DNA of 64,000 nt from DATCRE01 sp964235605 (GCA_964235605.1 CAXSCR010000009.1:35978-99977); one strand, 5' to 3'; positions 47,931-57,756 are shown, counted from the stretch's first letter. Translations and numbers: made by a program. Notes: generated by a model not told the origin, from the letters alone.

Positions 47931-48140
47931 TTATCTTAGAATATGCTGATCTTTCATTGATTGCCTCGGTTTTAGAACTACTAAGTTCTTTGAATTCGAA
48001 TTCTGCTGTACTAATTTTGCGGCTTCATTTCCCGTGGTGATCCGTCCCCCAGAGACTTGGGCTTTTGATATTTGATTAAGTATAATTACAAGTAAGAGTA
48101 CTACGCAAAACCCTAGAAATGATTGTACTCTATTTGCCAT
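47931..48140 (-). CDS. Small secreted hypothetical protein
   Basis: 69 residues. Residues 1-28 form a signal peptide with a hydrophobic core (FCVVLLLVIIL) ending SKAQ. The mature part is short and hydrophilic. No family recognised. It lies between the regulator and the large GH16 gene, on the GH16 strand. Confidence 0.5.
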   Translation of the reverse strand: MANRVQSFLGFCVVLLLVIILNQISKAQVSGGRITTGNEAAKLVQQNSNSKNLVVLKPRQSMKDQHILR

Positions 48141-48702
48141 AATCTTAACGTTATTATAGATAGATATACATTAATCATGCAAGACAACTGCCGCTTGGAA
48201 TGATAGCGTGTAAATGATTTTTTTATACCATACTTCTCAGATTTGCAGAAATAAAAAATGCATTTTAAAGCTTTGAATAATATTTTAGATGTTTAATTAA
48301 CAAAATTAATAACTGAGTAGCTGCATGGAATGACTCCACATGACCCTATAGTTTTATTCCAAAACACAGAAGTATCCATAACTGGGAATAAATAATCCCA
48401 AGCTGAATTTAGCACACGTCAGTGCATGGAAATTCAGATTAAGCGCGACCTACACTTTTGTAAAAAATGATGCTCTTAACTTCCGTGCCTTACCATATAT
48501 GCCCACTTAGCACCAGAAGCAGATACGCATAATGTAAAAAGGTTCTATATGATTTATTATAAAAAGATAGTGGGGTAAATTATCTGTCGGTCATGAACAG
48601 TATAGAATCTTTCAATAGCAATTACCCACAGTATTGCCCATAGACCCATAAAAAAAAGACTGCCGTTAAGCAGTCTTTTTAAACCTTATTAAGAACAATC
48701 TT
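48141..48702. other. Gene-poor region downstream of GH16, with a palindromic element
   Basis: About 560 bases. Holds an element at 48380-48405 (AACTGGGAAT, A/T spacer, ATCCCAAGCTG) closely matching one upstream of the GH16 gene, and a terminator at 48651-48680. No gene seen. Confidence 0.5.
48651..48680 (-). terminator. Terminator of the GH16 gene
   Basis: GACTGC (48658-48663) and GCAGTC (48670-48675) close a 6-base loop, flanked by A run and T run, so it works on both strands. It lies 23 bases beyond the GH16 stop codon. Confidence 0.85.
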
Positions 48703-51700
48703 CTATTCCTTAACAAAGCGTTTTATAATTTTTTGATTATGTTTTATTAACACCACGTGATACAGACCAGCTGGTAAGTGAGAAACATCTTTATGATTTG
48801 TTTCCATAAATTCTTTCGACAGCTCTGTACCTTGCGCATTTAGAATACTCATTGTTCCACCTTTAGACCCCCTCATGGTAAATGACTGATGCACTGGGTT
48901 AGGATGAATTGCATGACCATGACTTTCTTCGTCAATCTCCGTCACAACCTCTGATGCAGTTCTTCCACCGCAAGTAGCACCTGCAGTATAAAGGTGCGGG
49001 TTAGCCGATGAATTTCGTTCAGCCGTGGTTGCTCCTACACGATAAGTAAAATAGAAATTAAGCGCAGAGCCAGTTGCAAAGGCAACACTTTTTGTAAAGT
49101 TGCTACCCGATGCGGTCATTGTATAACCTGCGTATCCACCAGTACCTACTTTCACATAAAGGATACATAACGTGCTTCCCGCGATAGGCGTACCAGGAAC
49201 AAAAGTCCAGTTTACGTTGCCACCAGAAGAAGATATCTGATAAGTATAATCTCCACTTACTGCAGTACCTGAACAAGTAGAGGAACCACTGGTTACTGTA
49301 ATTGAACTGGTTGCAGTCTTGTTACCATCTTGTGTCGTTACCGTAACGATTGCAGAGCCAGCGCCTATAGCAGTTACTAAACCTGATGTACTAACCGTTG
49401 CAACCGCCGTGTTGCTTGAACTCCATGTTTTAGTTTGGTTAGTGGCATTAGCTGGTGATATAGTAGCCGTTAATTGTTGAGTTGCTCCAGCTGCTAAAGC
49501 AGCTGATGTTGGTGACACTGTTACCCCAGTTACCAATACATTTGATGTAGTTGTAACTGTAACATTGTCGAAAGTAGAAGTGGTTAGTACACCATTATTA
49601 TGTGATGTTACTGCCAAACCTACCTGTGTCTGACTTGTCATGGTAATGGTTAAGCTTGCGCCTATTTGTGTCCATGTAGTTCCATTGCTTGATAAATAGC
49701 TTGAGAACACATTGCCTGCCCTTACTAAACGAACCCAGTATGGAGCTGCGCCGGCTACACCAGAGTTATTCGTGCTTGCAGCTCCTGTAGCTGTTCTGCG
49801 TTGAAATTCTACACCATTTGAATATGAAATCCCTGTGAATGTATGTATTGAATTAGCAGCTGTACTCTCTCTAATCATAACACCTGCTTTTGCCCACCCA
49901 TCAGTATTACCTAAAGTAACAACGCGGGCTGTTATCGTTACATCACCCGTTATTGGTCTATAAACGTATCTGAATTCATCAGCTGTATTCCAGATATCGC
50001 CACCTGATCCTATAACTGTAAATGTTCCATTATTGTGTGATGCACTACCCGTTGCAGCGACTGCACCGATATCAGACGTTATCCACGGTGATGGAAGTGC
50101 TGCACTACTATTAATTGTGAAAGCTGAAGTGGCACTCTTGGCCCCATCCTGCGTTGTTACTGTAATGATTGCAGATCCTGCAGCTATAGCAGTAACTAAG
50201 CCTGAAGTATTAACCGTTGCAACAGCGGTGTTGCTTGAACTCCATGTTTTAGTTTGGTCAGTAGCATTAGCAGGTGCTATGGTAGCCGTTAATTGTTGTG
50301 TTGCTCCAGCTGTTAACGTAGCTGATGTTGGTGTTACACTTACGCTGGTTACAGCTATGGTAGCAGCATTTGTTGTTACACTTAATGTATTTGAGTAAGC
50401 AGAGAAGTTAGGCACAGCATCTTTCGCCCTTACTTTAAAGGTATAAGCTGTACTTGCTGTTAACGAGCCAATTGTTGTAGAGGTACCTGTAACTGTAGCC
50501 CTTGGTGTTGTCTCTGTGTTCACATAAATCTCATAACCTGCAATACTTCCTGAATTATCTGTGGAAGCAGTCCATGTCAGGTTAACACTTGTTGCTGTCT
50601 TAGATGGTGAGGCAAGACTGGCAGGCGAAGTAGGTGCTTGTGTATCAATAACACTTCCTTGAGAAAGTGAGCGAATATTATCTATATAGAAAATATCACC
50701 TGAGCTTGTGCCTGGCTTCAAAAGCATAACTATTTTAGTTATGGCATTATTAGGAGAACCTCCATCAGGAGAAGAAGCATAACTGAACGTTACGGTTTCC
50801 CACTGATTTTGTTTGGTGGTTACCGCCTGGTACAGGCTATTGCGACCTGTTGGATAATTTGAAGGTATAGACGCGGCAGTTTCTAATTGGAAAGAGATTA
50901 CAGAACCTACTGCTGCTGAAGTGTAAATATCCATTGCAAACTTCTTAGATCCTTGCTTGAAAGGTCCGGCATCAGAAATAGATGCGGTGTTATAATTCAA
51001 TACATCATATAGTTCAGATGCATTACGTGAGTACTTACCTGTTGTGGTAGTGTTTGTTCCGCCTGGACTTGCCTGGCCATTCACGTATGTTCCTGTTGCG
51101 GTAGTAAACGTTATATTTCTATTCGTTTGATAATCCTCAAGCGTTGTTTCCAGTGCGAAAGGAACATTTCTGTTCGGATCAGTAGTAAACACCTGCATGT
51201 TATCAAAATAATAGATATGATTTGTACTTGAATTAGGATTTGTAAGTATAACTACCTGATCAACCGACACACTTGGAAGTGCCCCACCATCCGGAGAAGA
51301 TGAATAATAAAAACGGATGGTTTCCCAGGCATTTGTTTTTGTAGTCTTCGCCTGATAAACACTGTGCCTTCCTGTTGGATAGTTGCCTGTTAATGACAGC
51401 GCACTATTTTCTAACTGGATAGAAATTATGGTACCTATTGGTGCGGCTGTATAAACATCAATCTTAAAGTAATCTTTTTCACTTCTCAATAAACCAGCAT
51501 CTCCAACTTGACCATTGAAGAAAAGTACATCATATAAATCACTTGAACTACGGGTATACTTACCCACATTGGCAGAAGTATTCGGTACTGTAATACTTGG
51601 ATTAGCAACCTGCCCCCCATAAACCCCTGACGATGCTTTGTATGTTAGATTATTGGTGCCATCATAGTTAAGTAATGTTTGATAAAGAGCTCCCGCTGGC

Positions 51701-53277
51701 GCAGTGCCAGATGTGCCTGTTATAAGATTATCAAAGTAATATGCATCAGCAGTAGTTGTATTTGAATTGAAGAGGAATACCAATTGATCCACTCCGAAGA
51801 TTCCTACATTTGGATCAGGAGAAGATACGTATTTGAATTCAAGGGTCTGCCATGCATTTTGTTTTGCAACAATAGCTTCATAGATACTATGTCTTCCTGT
51901 TGGATAGTTTGTTGATAAGGAAGATGCCGTATTTTCAAACTGCAGTGTAATTTTAGTGCCCACCGGTGCAGCTGTATATAAATCCATTTGTAGTCTGCGC
52001 TTGCGGTTTACAAAATCATTGGCATTACCCATGTCTACATTTTTATAGGCTAGTACATCATACTGCTCAGCAGCATTGCGTGTATACTTGCCAGCAGTTG
52101 CAGAAGTATTGGGTGCCGTAGCACTTGGATTAGCAATGCCATTAACGAATGTTCCGGTAGCCGACTTAAATGTTAAATTTCTGTTTGTTTGAAAATCTTC
52201 TAGAATCTTATCGACAGTAAAAGCAGCTTCAGCAATTACCGCTTGTTTATATGTATTGGTTCCGCAGCTTGTAGCAATAGCAACAGATACATCACCGCTG
52301 GATGCTCCCCAATTAACAGTGATCGAAGGTGTGCCTTGTCCTGAAGCGATTGTTGCGCCAGTAGGGACTGTCCAATTATAGGTTCCGCCTGAAACAGGCG
52401 TTACACTATATATATTATTTGATGAACCTTGATAAGCGTACTGATTTCCGGTAACGGCAACGTTCCATGTACCACTTGATACACGAACCCAGTCAACCTG
52501 GAATGTAGTTGGGAAATCTCCAGGTGTAGCTGAAATATTTCCTGTAAAAGGAGAACCTGGGCCACCTACAGCAAGATTTAAGATTAAATAAAAGGGATTT
52601 GAAGTATCATTAAATGGCCATGCGCCACCCACAGTTCCTGCAGGGGTAACGTTGTAAAATTCTACACCATCCAGGTACCAGGTAATTTTATCTTTTTGCC
52701 ATTGCACGCCATAAGTGTGGAATGATGTTGATAGATCGGTTGTGGTAATCTGACCCCCTGTATATTGATGCGCACCATAGTTATAGTGAATGGTTCCCAA
52801 TTCTTGACTTGGATTTTTATGTTTTGCTTCCAGGATGTCGATTTCACCTGTCATTGGCCATTGGTTATTCACTGGCAACATCCAGAAAGCTGGCCATGCA
52901 CCGCCACCAGATGATAATTTGGCATTTACTTCAATTTTGCCGTATGTAAATGTAGCGCCAACTCTATTTTTCGTATTCAGTTTTCCTGAAGTGTAGCTAT
53001 TAGTAGCACTATTATATGTAGCCGTAATAGAGAGTTTACCTCCAGCAACTGAAACGTTGCTCGCACTATTGGTATAATTCTGTAATTCACCATTTCCAAA
53101 ACCGCAGCCTGCTGCTGTTCCGCATCCGTCTCCTAATTCATAATCCCATTTAGAAAGATCGTTGAAGTCATCGAACCAGACTTCTTGAACACATTGTGCC
53201 GATGCTACTTGTGTGGTTAAAAACAAGATTAATAACCCACACAGGCCTTTTAATAATGATAGAATTTTATTTTTCAT
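48703..53277 (-). CDS. Secreted multi-module GH16 beta-glucanase with T9SS tail
   Basis: 1,524 residues from ATG 53277 (signal peptide MKNKILSLLKGLCGLL..., ends ASAQ). Order: GH16 laminarinase/lichenase domain (~30-270) with the catalytic E-I-D-I-L-E motif (Glu145, Asp147, Glu150); a PKD-like Ig domain (~280-355); three ~165-residue carbohydrate-binding-like repeats (each starting LEDFQTNRN/LLNYDGTNN/LEDYQTNRN and ending with YFDN or YIDN); one FN3; a BIG_2 Ig; a lectin/concanavalin-like domain; a second BIG_2; a module with CSGTAVSGDYTYQI; and a C-terminal T9SS type A sorting domain ending KRFVKE. Secreted by the type IX system to degrade beta-1,3/1,4-glucan. Module boundaries are approximate. 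Confidence 0.93.
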   Translation of the reverse strand: MKNKILSLLKGLCGLLILFLTTQVASAQCVQEVWFDDFNDLSKWDYELGDGCGTAAGCGFGNGELQNYTNSASNVSVAGGKLSITATYNSATNSYTSGKLNTKNRVGATFTYGKIEVNAKLSSGGGAWPAFWMLPVNNQWPMTGEIDILEAKHKNPSQELGTIHYNYGAHQYTGGQITTTDLSTSFHTYGVQWQKDKITWYLDGVEFYNVTPAGTVGGAWPFNDTSNPFYLILNLAVGGPGSPFTGNISATPGDFPTTFQVDWVRVSSGTWNVAVTGNQYAYQGSSNNIYSVTPVSGGTYNWTVPTGATIASGQGTPSITVNWGASSGDVSVAIATSCGTNTYKQAVIAEAAFTVDKILEDFQTNRNLTFKSATGTFVNGIANPSATAPNTSATAGKYTRNAAEQYDVLAYKNVDMGNANDFVNRKRRLQMDLYTAAPVGTKITLQFENTASSLSTNYPTGRHSIYEAIVAKQNAWQTLEFKYVSSPDPNVGIFGVDQLVFLFNSNTTTADAYYFDNLITGTSGTAPAGALYQTLLNYDGTNNLTYKASSGVYGGQVANPSITVPNTSANVGKYTRSSSDLYDVLFFNGQVGDAGLLRSEKDYFKIDVYTAAPIGTIISIQLENSALSLTGNYPTGRHSVYQAKTTKTNAWETIRFYYSSSPDGGALPSVSVDQVVILTNPNSSTNHIYYFDNMQVFTTDPNRNVPFALETTLEDYQTNRNITFTTATGTYVNGQASPGGTNTTTTGKYSRNASELYDVLNYNTASISDAGPFKQGSKKFAMDIYTSAAVGSVISFQLETAASIPSNYPTGRNSLYQAVTTKQNQWETVTFSYASSPDGGSPNNAITKIVMLLKPGTSSGDIFYIDNIRSLSQGSVIDTQAPTSPASLASPSKTATSVNLTWTASTDNSGSIAGYEIYVNTETTPRATVTGTSTTIGSLTASTAYTFKVRAKDAVPNFSAYSNTLSVTTNAATIAVTSVSVTPTSATLTAGATQQLTATIAPANATDQTKTWSSSNTAVATVNTSGLVTAIAAGSAIITVTTQDGAKSATSAFTINSSAALPSPWITSDIGAVAATGSASHNNGTFTVIGSGGDIWNTADEFRYVYRPITGDVTITARVVTLGNTDGWAKAGVMIRESTAANSIHTFTGISYSNGVEFQRRTATGAASTNNSGVAGAAPYWVRLVRAGNVFSSYLSSNGTTWTQIGASLTITMTSQTQVGLAVTSHNNGVLTTSTFDNVTVTTTSNVLVTGVTVSPTSAALAAGATQQLTATISPANATNQTKTWSSSNTAVATVSTSGLVTAIGAGSAIVTVTTQDGNKTATSSITVTSGSSTCSGTAVSGDYTYQISSSGGNVNWTFVPGTPIAGSTLCILYVKVGTGGYAGYTMTASGSNFTKSVAFATGSALNFYFTYRVGATTAERNSSANPHLYTAGATCGGRTASEVVTEIDEESHGHAIHPNPVHQSFTMRGSKGGTMSILNAQGTELSKEFMETNHKDVSHLPAGLYHVVLIKHNQKIIKRFVKE

Positions 53278-53496
53278 ATCCCCCATTTTAATTGCGTTAG
53301 CCGACAATTAGCATTTATCATGCAGTCGATTGTAGTGTGTGTGTATTTGACGATTTATAGGGGTTTCATTATTTGATCTGGTTTTAAAATAGTGTGTTCC
53401 TTTAATGAAAAACACGCTTTTAGAAGCATCCATTAAACTTGAAATGATATTTTATATTTCGTTTGTTAAGGTTGACTGCAATTGTAGGTAATCCAA

Positions 53497-53522
53497 ACTG
53501 GGAATCATTTAATCCCAAACTG
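53497..53522. promoter_or_regulatory. Imperfect palindrome upstream of GH16
   Basis: AACTGGGAATCATTTAATCC followed by CAAACT forms an imperfect inverted repeat around GGGAAT/ATCCC, 220 bases upstream of the GH16 start. A near-copy occurs at 48380-48405 beyond the 3' end of the gene. Possibly a regulator operator; role unknown. Confidence 0.4.
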
Positions 53523-53805
53523 GCATCACATATTGCACCCGGTGATATTTCCTTTCTACAAAAAGCCTTGGTATGTATCTGAAGGCCTTAAAATGGTGGG
53601 GTTTATTAACGAGTAATATCTGTTCCCGGAGCTTACTTATATAGAATATTGAAGTGAATGCTTTTCTTAGATAGGCGAATTGCACGGATCTATTTTAGAC
53701 CTATTGATGAATATATCTTATTGAATTAAAGCAAGACTGTTATAGTTACATGCCATTGCTTATCTTTTTTAAATACCGATTTTTCACATCTCGCAATCGA
53801 TTTAC

Positions 53806-53883
53806 TACGTATTTAATCAAAGGTGAGAAATATATTTAAGTATTTATACGTAATATTTAAGATAATACGTAGATTTATACGTA
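53806..53883. promoter_or_regulatory. Cluster of four TACGTA sites upstream of narK
   Basis: TACGTA at 53806, 53847, 53866 and 53878, the last starting 21 bases before the narK ATG. Four in 78 bp is far denser than chance. Same word as before nirB and the sensor kinase; proposed operator of the nitrate regulator. Confidence 0.65.
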
Positions 53884-53898
53884 AATACTTAATTAAAT

Positions 53899-55287
53899 AT
53901 GTCACTGCTTCCTACCAATAAGGCTACCAAAATTAATCTTTTGGATTTTAAAACTGCTCCCATGCGAGCTTTTCACATTACATGGTTCACGTTCTTTATA
54001 TGTTTTTTCGGATGGTTCGGTATTGCTCCTTTAATGCCAATTATTAGAAAAGATTTAGCGCTGACGCAAGGTCAAATAGGCAATATTATAATTGCTTCCG
54101 TTGCGATCACCATTTTTGCAAGACTCCTCATTGGATGGTTATGTGATAAGATCGGTCCTAGAATTTGTTATTCACTTCTATTGATCATTGGCTCTATACC
54201 CGTAATGTTTATTGGTATGAGTCATACTTATGAGAGTTTTCTTTTATTCAGACTTGCTATAGGTGTGATCGGAGCATCATTTGTTGTTACGCAATATCAC
54301 ACCTCCGTGATGTTTGCACCCAATGTAGTTGGAACTGCGAATGCAACTGTAGCGGGTTGGGGCAACATGGGAGGTGGTGTAACACTCATGGTTATGCCGC
54401 TCATCTTTGCTGCGTTCGTAGCAGCGGGTTATGTTGAGGCTGATGCTTGGCGGTATAGTATGGTTATACCTGGTGTTGCATTATTCATCATGGGTTTCGT
54501 TTATTACTTCTTCACACAAGATACGCCTGATGGTAACTTAAAAGATCTGCGTAAGAACAATCCTGAATACAAAGCAAAAAGTACAGATGTGAAAGGAAGT
54601 TTTCTCAGTGCATGTAAAGACTACCGTGTTTGGGTTCTTTTCCTTGCTTATGGGGCTTGTTTTGGCATAGAGATTACCATCGATAATATAGCTGCACTCT
54701 ATTTTGTTGACAACTTTCACCTGGGCTTGAAAGAAGCTGGACTTATTGCAGGCCTATTTGGTATGATGAATATTTTTGCACGTGCCCTCGGTGGAATTTT
54801 TGGTGATAAGGCAGGAAAGAAATATGGCATTAGAGGACGTTTTATAATTCTTGGAGCTTTCTTACTATTAGAAGGTTTAGGCATCATGCTTTTTTCTTCC
54901 ATGGAAGCTTTACCGTGGGCTATCGCCACGATGTTGTTGTTTGCATTATTCTTAAAGATGTCGAATGGAGCAACTTACTCTGTGGTGCCTTTCATTAATA
55001 ATAAGGCGGTAGGTGCAGTAGCAGGAATTGTAGGTGCAGGTGGAAATGTAGGTGCCGTATTAGCCGGATTCCTTTTCAAATCAGAAGAAATTTCTTATCG
55101 CGAAAGCTTATTTATAATTGGTATAACAGTAAGTGCCGTATCAATTATATCACTTATAGTAAGCCTTCCAAAAAAATTAACTCAAGAAAGCATTTCTACA
55201 TCTTTTACATCTGAGCCTAAAATTTCTCCATCCTTTACTCCAGAACCTAAAATGAAGGAATCACTTGTTTATGCCGAAAAGGAATAG
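53899..55287 (+). CDS. narK: NarK-family nitrate/nitrite transporter (MFS, NNP)
   Basis: 462 residues, about 12 membrane helices. Nitrate signature motifs: GWGNMGGGVTLMVMPLI in TM5 and GIVGAGGNVGAVLAGFLFK in TM11, the G-x-x-G-N-x-G type; the substrate Arg candidate in WLCDKIGPRICYS-type loops. Inner membrane; takes up nitrate (H+ symport or exchange for nitrite). The C-terminal ~45 residues are a Pro/Ser-rich tail with an imperfect repeat. First gene of the narK operon. Confidence 0.92.
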   Translation: MSLLPTNKATKINLLDFKTAPMRAFHITWFTFFICFFGWFGIAPLMPIIRKDLALTQGQIGNIIIASVAITIFARLLIGWLCDKIGPRICYSLLLIIGSIPVMFIGMSHTYESFLLFRLAIGVIGASFVVTQYHTSVMFAPNVVGTANATVAGWGNMGGGVTLMVMPLIFAAFVAAGYVEADAWRYSMVIPGVALFIMGFVYYFFTQDTPDGNLKDLRKNNPEYKAKSTDVKGSFLSACKDYRVWVLFLAYGACFGIEITIDNIAALYFVDNFHLGLKEAGLIAGLFGMMNIFARALGGIFGDKAGKKYGIRGRFIILGAFLLLEGLGIMLFSSMEALPWAIATMLLFALFLKMSNGATYSVVPFINNKAVGAVAGIVGAGGNVGAVLAGFLFKSEEISYRESLFIIGITVSAVSIISLIVSLPKKLTQESISTSFTSEPKISPSFTPEPKMKESLVYAEKE

Positions 55288-55441
55288 CCCAATGATATTT
55301 AAACCGACCGACCCAGACCTAAAAAACCATTTATGGAGAAGATTACCAGCTAATACTTCCAAAAAATAAGTCCCCTGTCAGAACCACGAATTCTTCAATG
55401 GGACAATCAATTTAGCTGTGACACTAAACTTTTTCAAATCT

Positions 55442-56866
55442 ATGTATAAGATAATGCGTAAACCACTTTTCTTTCTTATTTTTTGCCTTTGCGGCTTACA
55501 TACAGCCCATGCACAATTCACAGTATCAGGTCAAATAAGAACGCGCACAGAATATCGCAACGGTCAAGGTACTCCACAAGTCAAGGATACCGTACCCGCT
55601 TTCTTTACATCACAACGAACAAGACTCAACTTCAGCTACACTGGTTACCGCTTTAAGCTCTATACGTCGGTGCAAGATGTACGCGTATGGGGGCAAGATG
55701 CTTCGACTATTAATCGATACACCACCGATGCAAATGATGGCTTTATGCTGCATGAAGCATGGGGCGAAATAAGTTTGGTTGATACCGGCAAAGTTGTAAA
55801 AAACTTTTCACTGAAAATTGGTAGACAGGAATTAGTGTATGATGATGTGCGCCTCTTGGGAAATCTAGACTGGCTACAACAAGCTCGAAGACATGATGCC
55901 ATTCTTTTAAAATTTGAACATAAAGGGTGGACTGCTCATTTAGGTGCAGCGTACAATCAAAATGCCGAAAGGAAATCAAGTACCGTATATAATGGAGTGC
56001 CTACTGGTTATCCGGCCAGTACCAATGGCATGAGCACAAATTATAAAGCACTTCAATTTTTATATGTCGCTAAGAAACTTTATTTCGGTAATGCATCGCT
56101 GCTAGCAGTGAAAGATGACTTCAGCAAATATCATTTTGCAGCGACAGATGTTAATCGCACTACGCCGATATATGAAAGAAGATCATGGAATCGCTACACA
56201 CTTGGCGTCAATGTATTTGGTACAACATTAAGAAAATTGAGTTTTGCTGCCAGTGCGTTTACACAACGCGGCAAGTATAGAGATGGTACAAACTTGGATG
56301 AGTACTTACTATCGGCTTCCACTTCATATGCATTGACACGTAAATTCAGTGTAGGGCCCGGTGTTGATTACACCTCTGGTAACAATGGATCTGATCCTTC
56401 AAAAACAAATAAACGGTTTGATCCATTATACGGCACGCCTCACAAGTTCTGGGGTTACATGGATTACTTTTATGTTGCTGATGGTTTCAAATCAAATGGG
56501 CTAGTTGATTACTATCTCAAAGGAAGATATAAAGCGAAAGATAATTTAACGATTTCATTAGATGCACATCAATTTGTATTGCCAAATGCAGTTTTAGATG
56601 GCGATGGAAAGCCAATGGAGAAAAGCCTGGGAACCGAGCTTGACTTTGTTGTAAACTTTGGACTAACAAAAGTTATAAACATTGAAGCAGGTTACTCAAG
56701 AATATATAGTACGTCAACAATGGTTTCTCCAAAAGTAAAAGGATCACCCGTTACAATAACGCCTACCACTCCCAGGCCTATTATAAATGATAACACAGCC
56801 TCTAAAACTTCAGACTGGGCTTATCTCATGATCTCTATTAAACCTGAATTTATTTTTAAGAACTGA
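55442..56866 (+). CDS. Outer-membrane beta-barrel (alginate-export family), nitrate-operon porin
   Basis: About 474 residues from ATG 55442 (a GTG at 55418 and ATG 55454 are alternatives). Signal peptide (ends AHAQ), then FTVSGQIRTRTEYRNGQG and long alternating beta strands, matching the alginate_exp (PF13372-like) barrel family. Family members form outer-membrane channels. Placed between narK and nasA, it is inferred to be the porin for nitrate or a related anion. Confidence 0.8.
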   Translation: MYKIMRKPLFFLIFCLCGLHTAHAQFTVSGQIRTRTEYRNGQGTPQVKDTVPAFFTSQRTRLNFSYTGYRFKLYTSVQDVRVWGQDASTINRYTTDANDGFMLHEAWGEISLVDTGKVVKNFSLKIGRQELVYDDVRLLGNLDWLQQARRHDAILLKFEHKGWTAHLGAAYNQNAERKSSTVYNGVPTGYPASTNGMSTNYKALQFLYVAKKLYFGNASLLAVKDDFSKYHFAATDVNRTTPIYERRSWNRYTLGVNVFGTTLRKLSFAASAFTQRGKYRDGTNLDEYLLSASTSYALTRKFSVGPGVDYTSGNNGSDPSKTNKRFDPLYGTPHKFWGYMDYFYVADGFKSNGLVDYYLKGRYKAKDNLTISLDAHQFVLPNAVLDGDGKPMEKSLGTELDFVVNFGLTKVINIEAGYSRIYSTSTMVSPKVKGSPVTITPTTPRPIINDNTASKTSDWAYLMISIKPEFIFKN

Positions 56867-56883
56867 TCTAACCTACCGACCTC

Positions 56884-57204
56884 ATGGAAAACATCTACTT
56901 AAAATATTTTCTTTCCTTTTTTATTATACCTGTGTTGTTGGTATTATTTACTGCAGCAGCACCTGTGGATATAGCCGATAAGCCAATTATTCATCTGGGT
57001 ATAATTCCACTTACAGATTGCGCACCAATAGTGATGGCAAAAGAATTAGGTCTCTTTGCTAAGTATGGCGTTAACGTTGAGGTTTCAAAAGAAGCATTGC
57101 GGGCTAATGTTCGTGATAAGATTCTTACTGGTAAGTTAGATGGAGCGCATTGTCTCTTCAGTATGCCGTTCTCGGTATACACAGGCGTAGGAGGGAAAGC
57201 AACA
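56884..57204 (+). pseudogene. nrtA: Nitrate ABC transporter binding protein NrtA, N-terminal fragment
   Basis: Signal-like start, then HLGIIPLTDCAPIVMAKELGLFAKYGVNVEVSKE and LTGKLDGAHCLFSMPFSVYTGVGGKA, which is NrtA/CmpA residues ~1-107. The sequence then departs from the family (open frame continues to 57327 with unrelated codons). About a quarter of the normal ~440 residues is present. Part of a scrambled nrtABC set. Confidence 0.85.
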
Positions 57205-57209
57205 AGCTA

Positions 57210-57345
57210 TGCGACAGCGATGCTTAGACGCAGACCTGTAATAATATGTGGTAGGCTAAATGGCAATAATACTTTGGTAAGGTATTTCCATTTTGAAAAT
57301 TCGAATGCTTTAGCAACATTCTTATGATCATCAGGGATTGACAGA
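57210..57345 (-). pseudogene. nrtB: Inverted fragment of nitrate ABC permease NrtB
   Basis: On the minus strand, IPDDHKNVAKAFEFSKWKY and LTKVLLPFSLPHIITGLRL-SIAVA (45 residues) match the conserved cytoplasmic-loop region (EAA-type) of NrtB/SsuC permeases. It sits between nrtA and nrtD fragments but in the opposite orientation. The in-frame stop TAG is at 57207. Both ends are abrupt. Confidence 0.8.
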
Positions 57346-57354
57346 TAACCATGC

Positions 57355-57756
57355 TCGAAAAAACAACGCGTAGCTATTGCTCGCGCATTTGCTATAGATC
57401 CAGAGGTACTTTTACTCGATGAACCTTTCGGTGCATTGGATGCTTTAACGAAAGCTTCATTACACATTGAATTATTAAAGATGTGGAATCTTACCCATCG
57501 CAGTAAAACCATTGTTATGGTAACGCATGATATTGAAGAGGCAGTGTTTCTTTCTGATCGTATTGTGGTTATGAACAACGGGCCTGCTGCAACGATTAGG
57601 GAAATAGAAGAGGTACATTTACCAAGGCCAAGAAATAAAAAAGATACTGTCAATATGCCTGAATATAAAGTTATACGCGAGAGGCTTCTTTCACTGTTGG
57701 TTGAGAAAGTATCAATTGATGAAGTTGATTTTTATAAAGAAGAGACGGCAGCGTAA
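57355..57756 (+). pseudogene. C-terminal fragment of nitrate ABC ATPase NrtC/NrtD
   Basis: The family begins in mid-protein just after the signature motif: KQRVAIARAFAIDPEVLLLDEPFGALDALTK (Walker B, D-loop), then MVTHDIEEAVFLSDRIVVM (H-loop) and a normal C-terminus. Walker A and the N-terminal half are missing; TAA at 57346 precedes the frame. The start ATG at 57436 lies inside the domain. Truncated and presumably inactive. Confidence 0.87.

Larger units (their letters stand above)
53278..53898. other. Promoter region between divergent GH16 and narK genes
   Basis: About 620 bases. Contains the TGGGAAT/ATCCCA element (53497-53522, listed separately) nearer GH16 and the TACGTA cluster nearer narK. 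No gene is supportable. Confidence 0.6.

Noticed and set aside
50033..50398. 121-codon plus-strand frame inside GH16
   Set aside because: Antisense shadow of a low-complexity Ala/Val/Thr-rich region of the GH16 gene.
57207..57653. 148-codon minus-strand frame taken as one gene
   Set aside because: Only its last ~45 codons match a permease; the rest is the antisense of the ATPase fragment.
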